A DNA stretch of 64,000 bases from Arthrobacter sp. ZGTC412 (GTDB lineage: Bacteria; Actinomycetota; Actinomycetes; Actinomycetales; Micrococcaceae), in NCBI RefSeq assembly GCF_002929215.1, contig NZ_PJII01000009.1, forward strand, positions 1 through 64,000, written 5' to 3'. A program made the position numbers and the translations under genes. The number at the start of each line of letters is the position of its first letter. Position 1 is the first letter of the stretch. The notes under the pieces are model-generated. The model ran no database searches. It was given only the letters and a program-made list of their open reading frames with translations, and was not told where the DNA came from. Below are positions 33,949 through 42,632 of the stretch, one piece after another.

Positions 33949-36527
33949 GCCACCGTTTCCACCACGTAGTTGAAGGTTCCTGAGCCGATTTCCAGTGGCT
34001 CTTGGCCGGGGAGTTCCACCCTTGCCGTGCAGCCTGTTGGCACGTCGACTTTGACTTCCAGACCCGCACGTTTCAGCGTCCAGGCGATACTGGCCCTTCC
34101 ATAGGGTGTTTCGTGCCGTGCGGATGCGTTGGTGAGGTTTCCACCGGGGCGGGGTTTGAAAAGGATCTTGCGGTAACCGGGCTCCAGCAGGGAGATGCCG
34201 GCCACTACGCGGTGCATCCAGTCTGCGACGGCGCCGAGCGCATAGTGGTTGAAGGAGGTCATGTTCCCGGGGTTGACCGTTCCATCGGGCTGCATGGCGT
34301 CCCAACGCTCCCAGATGGTCGTTCCGCCCTGCTCCACGGCGTAGAGCCAGGACGGGCATTCCTTCTCCATCAGGAGGGCGTAGGCCGTGTCGCGTGCGCC
34401 GACGTTGGTGAGGGCATCGGAGATCAGCGGCGTGCCGGCGAAACCAGTGGCAATCCTGTTTCCGCCCTCGGCGACGAGCTGGGCGAGGCGCTCTCCCGCC
34501 CGTTGCTTTTGGTCTTCGCTGGGGAAGAGGTCAAAAACGATGGCGAGTGCGTAGGCCGTTTGGGCGTCACCGGCAACGGTGCCGGTAGGGAAGATGTATT
34601 CGTCCGCGAAGGCCTTTGCTACGGCACGGCTCAGTTCGGTGTAGTGAAGTTCGTCTGCGGTGTTGCCTAGGACGCTGGCGGTCTTGCCCAGATGGAGGGC
34701 GGACCATGCGAAGTAGGCGGTTGCGACGAGGTAGGGATCAGTTTTCGCGGCTGTGGGATCATGCGGGGGTGCTGTGGGGTCTAGCCAGTCACCGAGTTGG
34801 AAGCCGGTGTTCCAAAGGTGTGAGGGCCCTGCTTTGGAATCCATGAGGTCCACCCAGGCCTTGGCACTGGCGTACTGGTCCTTGAGAACTCGTGGGTCGC
34901 CGAAGCGTTCGTAGATGGTCCAGGGGGTCAGCACTGCCACGTCGCCCCAGACTGCGCCTGGCCGGATGGGGGTCCATTCGTCACCGCCCGGGATTACCGG
35001 AACGTACCAGGGAATGGTGCCGTCGGGAAGCTGCTCAACGGCGACGTCCTTGAGCCAGGAGCCGAGCATCCCGGAGCAGTCGTAGAGGAATGATGCTGTG
35101 GGGGCGAAGACCTGGATGTCGCCGGTCCAGCCCAGCCTCTCGTCGCGCTGGGGGCAGTCGGTGGGGATGTCCACGAAGTTGCCGCGCATGCTCCAGCGGA
35201 CGTTTTCGTGGAGCCGGTTCAGGTCCGGGTTGGAGGTTTCGAACCAGCCGGTCCGTTCCATGTCGGTGTGGTAGACCCGCGCGACAACATTGTCTTTGAT
35301 GTCGCCGCCGGTCCAGCCGTCAATTTCCGCGTATCGGAAGCCGTGGATGGTGAACCGTGGTTCCCATGTTTCGAATCCGTCGCTCGCGATGGTGTAGGTG
35401 TCGGTGGAGATCGCCCTGCGGAGGGGGCGGGTGAACAGTTCGCCGTCCTGGAGCACCTCGGCATGGCGCAGGGTGATCTGGTCGCCTGGCTTTCCCTGGA
35501 CGGTGATGCGGAGGCGGCCGACCAGGTTCTGGCCGAAGTCCACCAGCAGTTTGCCGGCAGGGCTGGTGAACACCCTGGCCGGTGGTACTTCTTCGGTGCA
35601 GCGCACCGGCGGGCCGTCCGGGGCGACCAGGGTGGATGGGTTCCGGTCAACTTCGACGACGGGGCTCCAGCCGGCGTCGTCGAAGCCGGGCTGGCTCCAC
35701 CCTTCTGGTACTTGGCGCGCGTCGTAGGTTTCGCCCTCGTAGAGCCCGGTGAATTCGATGGGGCCGAAGGCGGCCTTCCATTCGGTATTGCTGCCCACGA
35801 CGGTGATCGAACCGTCGTCGTGCGTGATGTGGAGCTGGGCGAGCAGTGCGACCTTGTCGCCGTAGAGGTTGCGGTAGCCGTCGTGGAAGCCGATGCGCCC
35901 CCGGTACCAACCATCAGCCAACCAGCTTCCCACCGCGTTATCACCCTGGTGCACCAGTTCTGTCACGTCGTAGGTGTAGTAGCGCAGCCGCTCCCCATAG
36001 ACGGTCCAGCCGGGGGAGAGGATGTCCGTGCCCACACGGGCTCCATTGATTTCCACCTCGTAGAGGCCATGGGCGGTGACGTAAAGCCGAGCTTTGCTGA
36101 CGGGACGCGGCACTGAGAAGTCCCGGCGGAGCAGCGGTGGGCGCCGGTCGGACTCCGGGTCCTCACCCCAGGCGGGGGCGACGGCTGTTGCCGCCCAGTC
36201 CTCAGGGGCAAGGAGGCCTGCCTCGACCGTGGAGGGGGCACTCCAGCCGCTTGGCTCCGCGTCGTCTTGGCCCCAAACCCTCACACGCACGGTGACTTCC
36301 TCACCGGAGAGCAACGGGGCGGATGGCCAGGGAACCAGGACCGATTCGCCGGACTCCACCCGGGGGCCTACTTCGACAGCACTGGCACGGGTGGTCTCTA
36401 TCTGGTACGCGGCGGGCGTCCAGCCGGCAGGTGCAGCGGTCTTCCAGGAAATTCGCGGGGTGCTGTTACCAACGCCGATGGCTTCCCGGTAGTGCTCGAA
36501 GGTTACCGGTTTAACGGTCGCTGACAT
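33945..36527 (-). CDS. Alpha-L-rhamnosidase (GH78), cytoplasmic
   Basis: The ATG at 36525-36527, with AGGAGA upstream, gives 860 residues. Domain order is that of GH78: N-terminal fibronectin-like strand domain (~10-110), Bac_rhamnosid_N with PLLRRDFSV and AHGLYEVEINGARVG (~125-270), a beta domain (~290-390), the (alpha/alpha)6 catalytic barrel (~395-750) with DCPQRDERLGWTGD near residue 455 that holds catalytic acids, and a C-terminal beta domain. There is no signal peptide, so it cleaves terminal L-rhamnose from rhamnosides after import by the ABC transporter encoded upstream in the same operon. Confidence 0.93.
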   Translation of the reverse strand: MSATVKPVTFEHYREAIGVGNSTPRISWKTAAPAGWTPAAYQIETTRASAVEVGPRVESGESVLVPWPSAPLLSGEEVTVRVRVWGQDDAEPSGWSAPSTVEAGLLAPEDWAATAVAPAWGEDPESDRRPPLLRRDFSVPRPVSKARLYVTAHGLYEVEINGARVGTDILSPGWTVYGERLRYYTYDVTELVHQGDNAVGSWLADGWYRGRIGFHDGYRNLYGDKVALLAQLHITHDDGSITVVGSNTEWKAAFGPIEFTGLYEGETYDARQVPEGWSQPGFDDAGWSPVVEVDRNPSTLVAPDGPPVRCTEEVPPARVFTSPAGKLLVDFGQNLVGRLRITVQGKPGDQITLRHAEVLQDGELFTRPLRRAISTDTYTIASDGFETWEPRFTIHGFRYAEIDGWTGGDIKDNVVARVYHTDMERTGWFETSNPDLNRLHENVRWSMRGNFVDIPTDCPQRDERLGWTGDIQVFAPTASFLYDCSGMLGSWLKDVAVEQLPDGTIPWYVPVIPGGDEWTPIRPGAVWGDVAVLTPWTIYERFGDPRVLKDQYASAKAWVDLMDSKAGPSHLWNTGFQLGDWLDPTAPPHDPTAAKTDPYLVATAYFAWSALHLGKTASVLGNTADELHYTELSRAVAKAFADEYIFPTGTVAGDAQTAYALAIVFDLFPSEDQKQRAGERLAQLVAEGGNRIATGFAGTPLISDALTNVGARDTAYALLMEKECPSWLYAVEQGGTTIWERWDAMQPDGTVNPGNMTSFNHYALGAVADWMHRVVAGISLLEPGYRKILFKPRPGGNLTNASARHETPYGRASIAWTLKRAGLEVKVDVPTGCTARVELPGQEPLEIGSGTFNYVVETVA

Positions 36528-36606
36528 GTGTGTTTCTCCTGGAGGTGTTGCAAGCGGATAGGGCCGTGAATGGTGGGCAGTCAAGGATACGGTTTGCTGG
36601 CGGGAT

Positions 36607-37512
36607 CTAGCCCTTGACGGCGCCGCCAGCGAGTCCCTTCATAACCCGCTGGTTGAGGAACAAGTACAGGACAAGCGTGCCGAAGACGTTGATGCAGATG
36701 GCCGCGAACAGCGGGCCATACTGGACGGCACCAAACTCACCGGTGAAGTTCAGCAGGCCGACCTGGATGGTGTTCAAATCGGCGTTGTTAGTAAACGTCA
36801 GGGCGATAAGGAGGTCGTTCCAGATGAAGAAGAACTGCACGAGTGCCACGGTAAAGACTGCGTTCCGGACCATCGGGAATCCAATGGAAAAGAAGGCACG
36901 GACCATGCTTGCCCCGTCCAGGGTGGCAGCTTCAAAGACTTCCCGGGGCACGGCCCTAAAGTAAGTCGCCATCATGAATACCGTCAGGGGAAGCCCAGTC
37001 GCGGTGTAGGTGATGATCAGCGGCCAAAGGGTGCCTGTGATCCCCATCTGGAAATAGGCGGAGAAGAGCGGGAGCAGGATCATCTGACCGGGGACCATGA
37101 TGCCGGCGAGGAAGGTCAGGAGGACAGTGTTACGGCCCTTCCAGACGAGCACTTCGAGGGCAAACCCGGCGGCGACACCGAACAGGACAATGAGGAAAAG
37201 GGACGGAATCGTGGCGATGAGGCTGTTGGCCACGTAGGTGGCCAGGTTGCCGGTGGTCCAGGCTTCGGCATAATTTCCGAAGTTGAAGTTCTGCGGAAGT
37301 GCCCAGACCGGACTGTTCAGGAACTCGTCCTGGGTTTTAAAGGAGCCGAGGAAGAGCCAGACCAGCGGATAGATTTCCACAATTAACAGCAGGGCGACCA
37401 GGAGGTTGATCGGCAGGCGCTTCAGCGCCTTGAGGCGGCTGGTGCGGCGGCGCGGGCCGGGGACAGCAGGGCCCGTGCTGGTGCGGGTGGGTGACGTGGC
37501 AGGAGCGGTCAT
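36607..37512 (-). CDS. ABC sugar transporter permease (MalG type), rhamnoside operon
   Basis: 301 residues, six membrane helices after a basic, proline-rich N-terminus. The EAA loop is VFEAATLDGASMVRAFFSIGFP (~195-216), and the C-terminus MKGLAGGAVKG is typical of MalG. It follows the MalF-type permease with a 6-bp gap and is followed by the GH78 gene after 79 bp. No ATPase is encoded here, so a shared MsiK-like ATPase is expected. Confidence 0.92.
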   Translation of the reverse strand: MTAPATSPTRTSTGPAVPGPRRRTSRLKALKRLPINLLVALLLIVEIYPLVWLFLGSFKTQDEFLNSPVWALPQNFNFGNYAEAWTTGNLATYVANSLIATIPSLFLIVLFGVAAGFALEVLVWKGRNTVLLTFLAGIMVPGQMILLPLFSAYFQMGITGTLWPLIITYTATGLPLTVFMMATYFRAVPREVFEAATLDGASMVRAFFSIGFPMVRNAVFTVALVQFFFIWNDLLIALTFTNNADLNTIQVGLLNFTGEFGAVQYGPLFAAICINVFGTLVLYLFLNQRVMKGLAGGAVKG

Positions 37513-37518
37513 CGTCGG

Positions 37519-38403
37519 TCAGTCCTTGGTGAGGTCGCGGCGTGAGGAACGGAAGATGAAAAGTGTGACGATGAGGCAGAGAATCGTCAGCAGCAGGGCA
37601 ATGGAGCTGCCGTATCCGTAGTCCCCGTAGGTGAACGACGTGCGGAACATGTGAAGGGTCAACGGGGTTGTGGCACTTCCCGGTCCGCCGTTGGTCAGCG
37701 CGACGATCGAGTCAAAGACCTTTAATGTGCCGTTGATGCTGAAGATGACGGAGGACAAAAGCACCGGCATAGACAGCGGCAGCACAATGTGCCGGATGAG
37801 GCGCAGTCCCTGGGCGCCGTCCAGGCGCGCGGACTCAAGGATGTCCTCCGGGATGTCCACCAGCCCGGTGTAAAGGAGGACTGCGTAGAAGCCCATGGAC
37901 CTCCATAGGTCCATGATGATGATGACCCAGAAAGCCCTCGTTCCGTCGCCGAACCAGTCGATGGAGCCCATGCCGAAGGCATTAAGGGCGGAGTTGACCA
38001 GGCCGTTTTGGGGCGCGATTTCGAACATTTTCTGGAAGAGCAGTGCCACGGCAACCGTGGGCAGCACCACGGGGAAGAACACCAGCGTCCGGATGAGGCT
38101 GGATCCGCGCCTGAGTGCGAAGACGTAGAGCAGGGAGAGTAGGTAGCCCAGGAATACCTGTCCTGCGGTGATGATGATGGCGTAGCGGATGGTGAACCAG
38201 AGTGCTTCTCCGACGGCGGGGTCTGAGAAGAGTTTGGCGAAGTTGGAGAGCCCGGCGAATGTGAAGCCCGTGATGGCGTTACCGGAGAGGAAGGTGTAGC
38301 CGAGGGACCAGAATACGGGTATCAGCATGGCCAGTGTGTAGACCAGCAGTGCGGGACCGAGCAGGATGGCAACAGCCTTCTTGTCTCCCAGGACGTTGTT
38401 CAT
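37519..38403 (-). CDS. ABC sugar transporter permease (MalF type), rhamnoside operon
   Basis: 294 residues with six predicted helices. The EAA loop ILESARLDGAQGLRLIRHIVLP lies at ~183-204. It pairs with the MalG-type permease downstream. The gene is separated from the binding-protein gene by a perfect 14-bp hairpin, which could keep permease levels below binding-protein levels. Substrate by context: a rhamnose-containing oligosaccharide or glycoside. Confidence 0.92.
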   Translation of the reverse strand: MNNVLGDKKAVAILLGPALLVYTLAMLIPVFWSLGYTFLSGNAITGFTFAGLSNFAKLFSDPAVGEALWFTIRYAIIITAGQVFLGYLLSLLYVFALRRGSSLIRTLVFFPVVLPTVAVALLFQKMFEIAPQNGLVNSALNAFGMGSIDWFGDGTRAFWVIIIMDLWRSMGFYAVLLYTGLVDIPEDILESARLDGAQGLRLIRHIVLPLSMPVLLSSVIFSINGTLKVFDSIVALTNGGPGSATTPLTLHMFRTSFTYGDYGYGSSIALLLTILCLIVTLFIFRSSRRDLTKD

Positions 38404-38443
38404 GGTGCTTCTTTCATCGGGGAGGTTGGTGACAGAGCGCCGC

Positions 38444-38485
38444 GCCGGGACCGGCCGTGTAGTTTGGCGTGCGGCCGGTCCCGGC
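38444..38485 (-). terminator. Intercistronic hairpin between binding protein and permease genes
   Basis: GCCGGGACCGGCCG and CGGCCGGTCCCGGC are perfect 14-bp arms around a 14-nt loop, directly after the binding-protein gene. It has the same place and type as the hairpin at 11638-11674 in the other sugar operon. Confidence 0.6.
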
Positions 38486-38492
38486 AGTGACG

Positions 38493-39812
38493 TTACTTGG
38501 CGTTCAGGTCGTTCTGGACGAGTTCCATGAACTTCTGCGGGGTGATGCTGCCCGAGACCAGCCCTGCAGCGTTTGTCTGGCTGGTGGTGGTCGCCTTGGT
38601 GCTGAACAGGGCCTCGAACCAGAGCACGCTTTCGGTGGTGTTGTTGACCGTCTCCTGGGTGGACTTCACCAGCGGGGGAACATTCTCAACGGGGGCGTTC
38701 TGCTTGAAGCCGGAGATCGAGTTGGCGTTTTTCAGTGCGCTGCTGCCGTAGTTGGTGGCGATGCACTTCAGCCACGCTGAAGCCTTGTCGTCGTACTTTT
38801 TCGCGTTGAAGGTCATCGGCAGGCCCACGTTTGCGGCGTACTGGTTGTCGATGCCTTCACCACCGGAAACTTTGGGGAAGGGCAGGAAGCCAATGTTTTC
38901 CTCACCGATTTTGTTGGCTTCCTTGTCGTTGAAGTTCGACAGGATCCAGCTGCCCATGTAGAACATGCCGGCTTTACCGCTCATGAACTGGTTGGCGGCG
39001 GTGTCGTAGTCGATGGAGCCGACGCCCTGTCCGAAGTAGCCCTTGGCCCCGAGATCTGCAATGGCCTCAGCGGCTTTCACATACTCGGGGTCCGTCAGTT
39101 TCGCTTCACCGTCGGCAACCTTTTTCATCGCGTCGGGACCGAGGTCGCTGAACAGGTAACCGCTGAGGAGCCGGGTGAGTGGCCAGCCCTGCTCGCCGGA
39201 GGCCGACAGCGGGGTGACGCCGGCTGCCTTCAGCTTTTCGCTGGCTTCGGCGAACTCGTCCCAGGTCTTGGGTGCGGTGATGTTGTTGTCGGCGAAAAGC
39301 TTCTTGTTGTACCAGACACCTTCGACGTTGTACTGGTAGGGCAGCACGTTCAGCTTGCCACCGTAGAGGGCCTTGATCGTCGATACGGCTCCGGGAAGGA
39401 CGGCATCGGTCATGCCCATGTCAGCGAAGGCTTTTTCGAAGTCGAGTATGTTTCCCGACTTTTCCAAGTCCTGGGTCAGAGCAGGTGCGTTGCCGGCGGC
39501 GAACTGCACAGGCAGGGCGTTCTGTCCGGCGAGCAGCTGCAGTTTCTGGTCCAGGCCAGTCTGGGGAACCGTTTCAACCTTCAGCGGCGCAGCGTCGTTT
39601 TCAGCCTTGCACTGCTCCTTGCTTAGCGTCTCCAACTCACCGCGGATGGTGGTGTTCTCTACGTTGGTCAGGTAAGAGAATTCTTTCGAACCCTGGGCGG
39701 AGTTTCCGCCGCCTCCAGCCCCGCAACCGGTGAGCAGCAGAGCGAGCGCCCCTGCAGACACAACTACTGGAGCAAATACGCGGGCCTTGGGCCGCGACAC
39801 TACAGAAACCAC
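38493..39812 (-). CDS. ABC sugar-binding lipoprotein, rhamnoside operon
   Basis: The GTG at 39810-39812 is chosen because AAGGAGGAACT precedes it; this gives 439 residues. The lipoprotein signal ends in LALLLTGC, with C30 as the lipidated cysteine, followed by a Gly/Ser linker. The rest is a family-1 extracellular solute-binding protein (VEGVWYNKKLFADNNITAPKTWDEF; GKAGMFYMGSWILS). It is anchored outside the membrane and passes the sugar to the two permeases. It is the first gene of the operon, and its promoter region holds two LacI-type dyads. Confidence 0.92.
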   Translation of the reverse strand: MVSVVSRPKARVFAPVVVSAGALALLLTGCGAGGGGNSAQGSKEFSYLTNVENTTIRGELETLSKEQCKAENDAAPLKVETVPQTGLDQKLQLLAGQNALPVQFAAGNAPALTQDLEKSGNILDFEKAFADMGMTDAVLPGAVSTIKALYGGKLNVLPYQYNVEGVWYNKKLFADNNITAPKTWDEFAEASEKLKAAGVTPLSASGEQGWPLTRLLSGYLFSDLGPDAMKKVADGEAKLTDPEYVKAAEAIADLGAKGYFGQGVGSIDYDTAANQFMSGKAGMFYMGSWILSNFNDKEANKIGEENIGFLPFPKVSGGEGIDNQYAANVGLPMTFNAKKYDDKASAWLKCIATNYGSSALKNANSISGFKQNAPVENVPPLVKSTQETVNNTTESVLWFEALFSTKATTTSQTNAAGLVSGSITPQKFMELVQNDLNAK

Positions 39813-39837
39813 AGTTCCTCCTTGAAGTGTGCTTCTT

Positions 39838-39985
39838 TTGAAGCGTTTCAATCAAGGGTAAGTCTGCGCATCCCATGTGTCAATCGTCACGTGGTCCCAC
39901 GACAATAACGGCAAGGTTTTCTCAGTGCAGGCGTGCACCAATGGGCAGCCGAACCGCGCATAGCCCAGCAATTGAAGCGCTTTAG
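39838..39985. promoter_or_regulatory. Paired LacI-type operators of the rhamnoside operon
   Basis: TTGAAGCGTTTCAA (39838-39851) is symmetric at all but the two positions flanking the central CG, and TTGAAGCGCTTTAG (39972-39985) is a weaker copy 134 bp further upstream. The first lies 26 bp before the GTG start. The central CG is typical of LacI-family sites. Confidence 0.65.
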
Positions 39986-40050
39986 GAGCGGAAGCCATGC
40001 GTCAAGTCAGCCGGACAAAGACGAGGCTGAATTCGCCTCTCCTACGCAAA

Positions 40051-40082
40051 ATTTTCAAGAGCCGGATAACAGTTATTCCGGC
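40051..40082. repeat. Dispersed recombination-site-like motif, copy D
   Basis: The sequence TTTTCAAGAGCCGGATAAC is followed by AGTTATTCCGG and forms an inverted repeat CCGGATAAC-A-GTTATTCCGG with one extra base. It matches the start of repeat copies A (2313), B (18940) and C (61215). Nothing else is seen in the gap 39986-40297. Confidence 0.55.
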
Positions 40083-40297
40083 TGCTGAGCAGCCCCATCA
40101 AAGGGAAGTCAGGTTGGGGTGTACTCCACCTCTGCATATCCCTTCACGATTCGGTTGTATCCAAACATCCCTTGAACCGAGTAGGTCTGGTGCAAGCTGA
40201 TGCGGAGTTCCGCTGTTTCCTGACTAGCGGCGGCCATCCAATTAGCAGAGAGTGCCTGCCGCCCCTCCGGACAGGCGGCAGGGACGTTCGGATACTG

Positions 40298-41806
40298 CTA
40301 GCTTGCGTAGGGGTCGGCGATGCCGATGTATTGGGTGGTGGTGTATTCGGCGATGCCTTCGGTGCCGCCTTCGCGGCCGAGGCCGGATTGCTTGACTCCG
40401 CCGAAGGGTGCTGCTGCGTTGGAGATGACGCCGGCGTTGAACCCGACCATGCCGAATTCGATCTGTTCAGCCACGCGCAGCAGCTTGTTGAAGTCGCGGC
40501 TGTAGAGGTAGGACGCGAGGCCATATTCGCTGGTATTGGCCAGCCGGACCGCATCTGCTTCCGTAGCGAAGGTGGTGACCGGTGCGACTGGTCCGAAGAT
40601 TTCCTGGTCGAGGATTGCGGCACCGTTTGGCACGTTGCCTAGAACGGTGGGCTGGTAGAAGTAGCCGGGTCCGTCTATGGGGGCTCCTCCGGTGAGGGCG
40701 GTGGCTCCGGCGTCGACTGCGGCGGTTACCAGGGCGTGGACGTCGTCTCGGGCTCCGCCGTCGATCAGCGGACCCACCTGGGTGGCGGGTTCGGTGCCGC
40801 GGCCGGTGGTCAGGGCGGCCATGGCGGTGGCGAATTTACGGGTGAATTCCTGCGCGACGGATTCCTGGACGAGGAAGCGGTTGGCGGCGGTGCAGGCTTC
40901 GCCCATGTTCCGCATCTTGGCAGCCATTGCCCCTTCGACTGCCTTGTCCAGGTCAGCGTCCTCGAACACGATGAACGGTGCGTTCCCGCCCAGCTCCATG
41001 GAAGTCCGGAGGACGTTTTGGGCGGCGTCGGCCATGAGCCGTTTGCCAACGGGGGTGGAGCCGGTGAAGGAGACCTTCCGCAGGCGGGAGTCTTTCAGGA
41101 GCGGCCCGGAAATGCCGGAAGCGGAGGCGGAGGAAACGACGTTGAGGACTCCGGCGGGCAGTCCCGCCTCCATCATGGTCTTGGCAAACAGCTGCGAAGT
41201 CAGTGGAGTCAGTTTCGCAGGCTTCAGGACCATGGTGCAGCCGGCCGCGACGGCGGGGGCAACCTTGCGGGTGGCCATCGCTAGGGGGAAGTTCCACGGC
41301 GTGATCAGCAGACAGGGTCCCACAGGTTTGTGCTGGACCAGGATCTTGTTCTTGCCTTCCGGGGAGGTCAGGTAGCGGCCGTAGTCGCGGACTGTTTCTT
41401 CGGAGAACCAGCGCAGGAATTCGGCGCCGTAGGCGACTTCGCCGCGGGCCTCAGCCAGGGGTTTGCCCATTTCCAGGGTCATCAACAGGGCAAAGTCCTC
41501 GGTACGGGCCGTGACCAGATCGAAGGCGCGACGGAGGATTTCCGCACGTACTCGTGGCGCGGTCCGAGCCCAGGACGCCTGCGCGGCGTCGGCTGCGTCC
41601 AAAGCGGCGACCGCATCTTCGCTGGCCGCTGAGGCGAGGGTAGCGAGCACCTTCCCGGTGGCGGGATCGTACACGTCGAACGTGCCGCCGTCGGACGCCT
41701 CCCGCCACTCGCCGTTGATGAGCAGCCCGGTAGGTACGGAAGCAAGCAGCGCCGCTTCATGCTGAGGTGTGACAGAAGAGGTCATCGCAGCAGATGTAAC
41801 AGTCAT
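40298..41806 (-). CDS. gabD: NAD(P)-dependent succinate-semialdehyde dehydrogenase
   Basis: I choose the ATG at 41806, which follows AGGAC and makes 502 residues; longer frames run into hpaI. It is an aldehyde dehydrogenase of the GabD type: TPWNFPLAMATRKVAPAVAAG, the catalytic glutamate in MELGGNAPF and the catalytic cysteine in MGEACTAANRFLV. Last gene of the homoprotocatechuate operon, 22 bp after the aldolase gene hpaI, whose products are pyruvate and succinate semialdehyde. It would oxidise the latter to succinate for the TCA cycle. A C-terminal FGGVKQSGLGREGG is typical of the group. Confidence 0.9.
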   Translation of the reverse strand: MTVTSAAMTSSVTPQHEAALLASVPTGLLINGEWREASDGGTFDVYDPATGKVLATLASAASEDAVAALDAADAAQASWARTAPRVRAEILRRAFDLVTARTEDFALLMTLEMGKPLAEARGEVAYGAEFLRWFSEETVRDYGRYLTSPEGKNKILVQHKPVGPCLLITPWNFPLAMATRKVAPAVAAGCTMVLKPAKLTPLTSQLFAKTMMEAGLPAGVLNVVSSASASGISGPLLKDSRLRKVSFTGSTPVGKRLMADAAQNVLRTSMELGGNAPFIVFEDADLDKAVEGAMAAKMRNMGEACTAANRFLVQESVAQEFTRKFATAMAALTTGRGTEPATQVGPLIDGGARDDVHALVTAAVDAGATALTGGAPIDGPGYFYQPTVLGNVPNGAAILDQEIFGPVAPVTTFATEADAVRLANTSEYGLASYLYSRDFNKLLRVAEQIEFGMVGFNAGVISNAAAPFGGVKQSGLGREGGTEGIAEYTTTQYIGIADPYAS

Positions 41807-41828
41807 AAGAGAAGTCCTAAAAAGAGTG

Positions 41829-42632
41829 TCAGTAGCTGGCGTGGGTGCCGCCGTCGGCCTGTGGGACGTATTTGGCGGCAAGGGCTTCGGAGCCTCTTGC
41901 GAGGAGGGCGACGTCGGCGCCCACGAGGATGAAGTTTGCGCCGTTGTCCAGATAGTGCTTCGCAGTGTCCGGGTTGAAGGCATTGACGCCGGCTGGTTTG
42001 CCGGCTGTTTGGGCTGTAGTCAGGCAGTGTTCGACGGCTGCGCGCACCTCGGGGTGTTCCTGCTGGCCGAGCAGGCCCATGGACGCGGCGAGGTCGGACG
42101 GGCCGACGAAGATGGCGTCGACGCCGTCGACTTTCAGGATGTCCGCGACGGAGTCCACGGCCGCCGTTGATTCGATCTGGACGGTGACGCTGATGGTCTC
42201 ACTGGCGCGGGCGAGGTAGTCCGGGACCCGGTTCCAGCGGGCCGCCCTGGCCAGCGCTGAGCCGACCCCGCGGACACCTTCGGGCGGGTAGCGCGTGGCG
42301 GCCACCGCTGCTTCTGCGTCGGTGACGGAGTTGACCATGGGGATGAGCAGGTTCTGCACTCCCAGGTCAAGGTATTGCTTGATGACCACGGTGTCGTTCA
42401 CGGGCGGGCGGACCAGGGTGTGGACCGGGTAGCCGTGGGTGCCCTGGAGCTGGGCGAGGATGGATTCGAGGCCGTTGGGGCTGTGTTCGGCGTCGACCAG
42501 GAGCCAGTCCAGGCCGGACCCCGCGCAGAGCTCGGCAATCAGCGGGCTGCCGGAGCACACCCACATCCCGGCCAGCGGTCGGTCCGCGGCGGCGAGAGCT
42601 GTCCGGAACGTGTCGTCTATTCGAAGCGGCAT
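41829..42632 (-). CDS. hpaI: 4-hydroxy-2-oxoheptane-1,7-dioate aldolase
   Basis: 267 residues of the HpcH/HpaI class II aldolase family. Motifs: WVCSGSPLIAELCAGSGLDW, LLVDAEHSPNG, the metal ligand glutamate in VTVQIESTAAV and aspartate in IFVGPSDLAASMGL. It splits 4-hydroxy-2-oxoheptanedioate to pyruvate and succinate semialdehyde, using a divalent metal. Its ATG lies inside the end of hpaH (16-bp overlap), so the two are coupled. A short Ala/Tyr tail is the only unusual part. Confidence 0.92.
   Translation of the reverse strand: MPLRIDDTFRTALAAADRPLAGMWVCSGSPLIAELCAGSGLDWLLVDAEHSPNGLESILAQLQGTHGYPVHTLVRPPVNDTVVIKQYLDLGVQNLLIPMVNSVTDAEAAVAATRYPPEGVRGVGSALARAARWNRVPDYLARASETISVTVQIESTAAVDSVADILKVDGVDAIFVGPSDLAASMGLLGQQEHPEVRAAVEHCLTTAQTAGKPAGVNAFNPDTAKHYLDNGANFILVGADVALLARGSEALAAKYVPQADGGTHASY

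Noticed and set aside
40298-40642. Plus-strand and other long frames inside gabD and neighbouring genes
   Set aside because: Shadows of the coding strand caused by high third-position GC; no ribosome binding sites and no family motifs.
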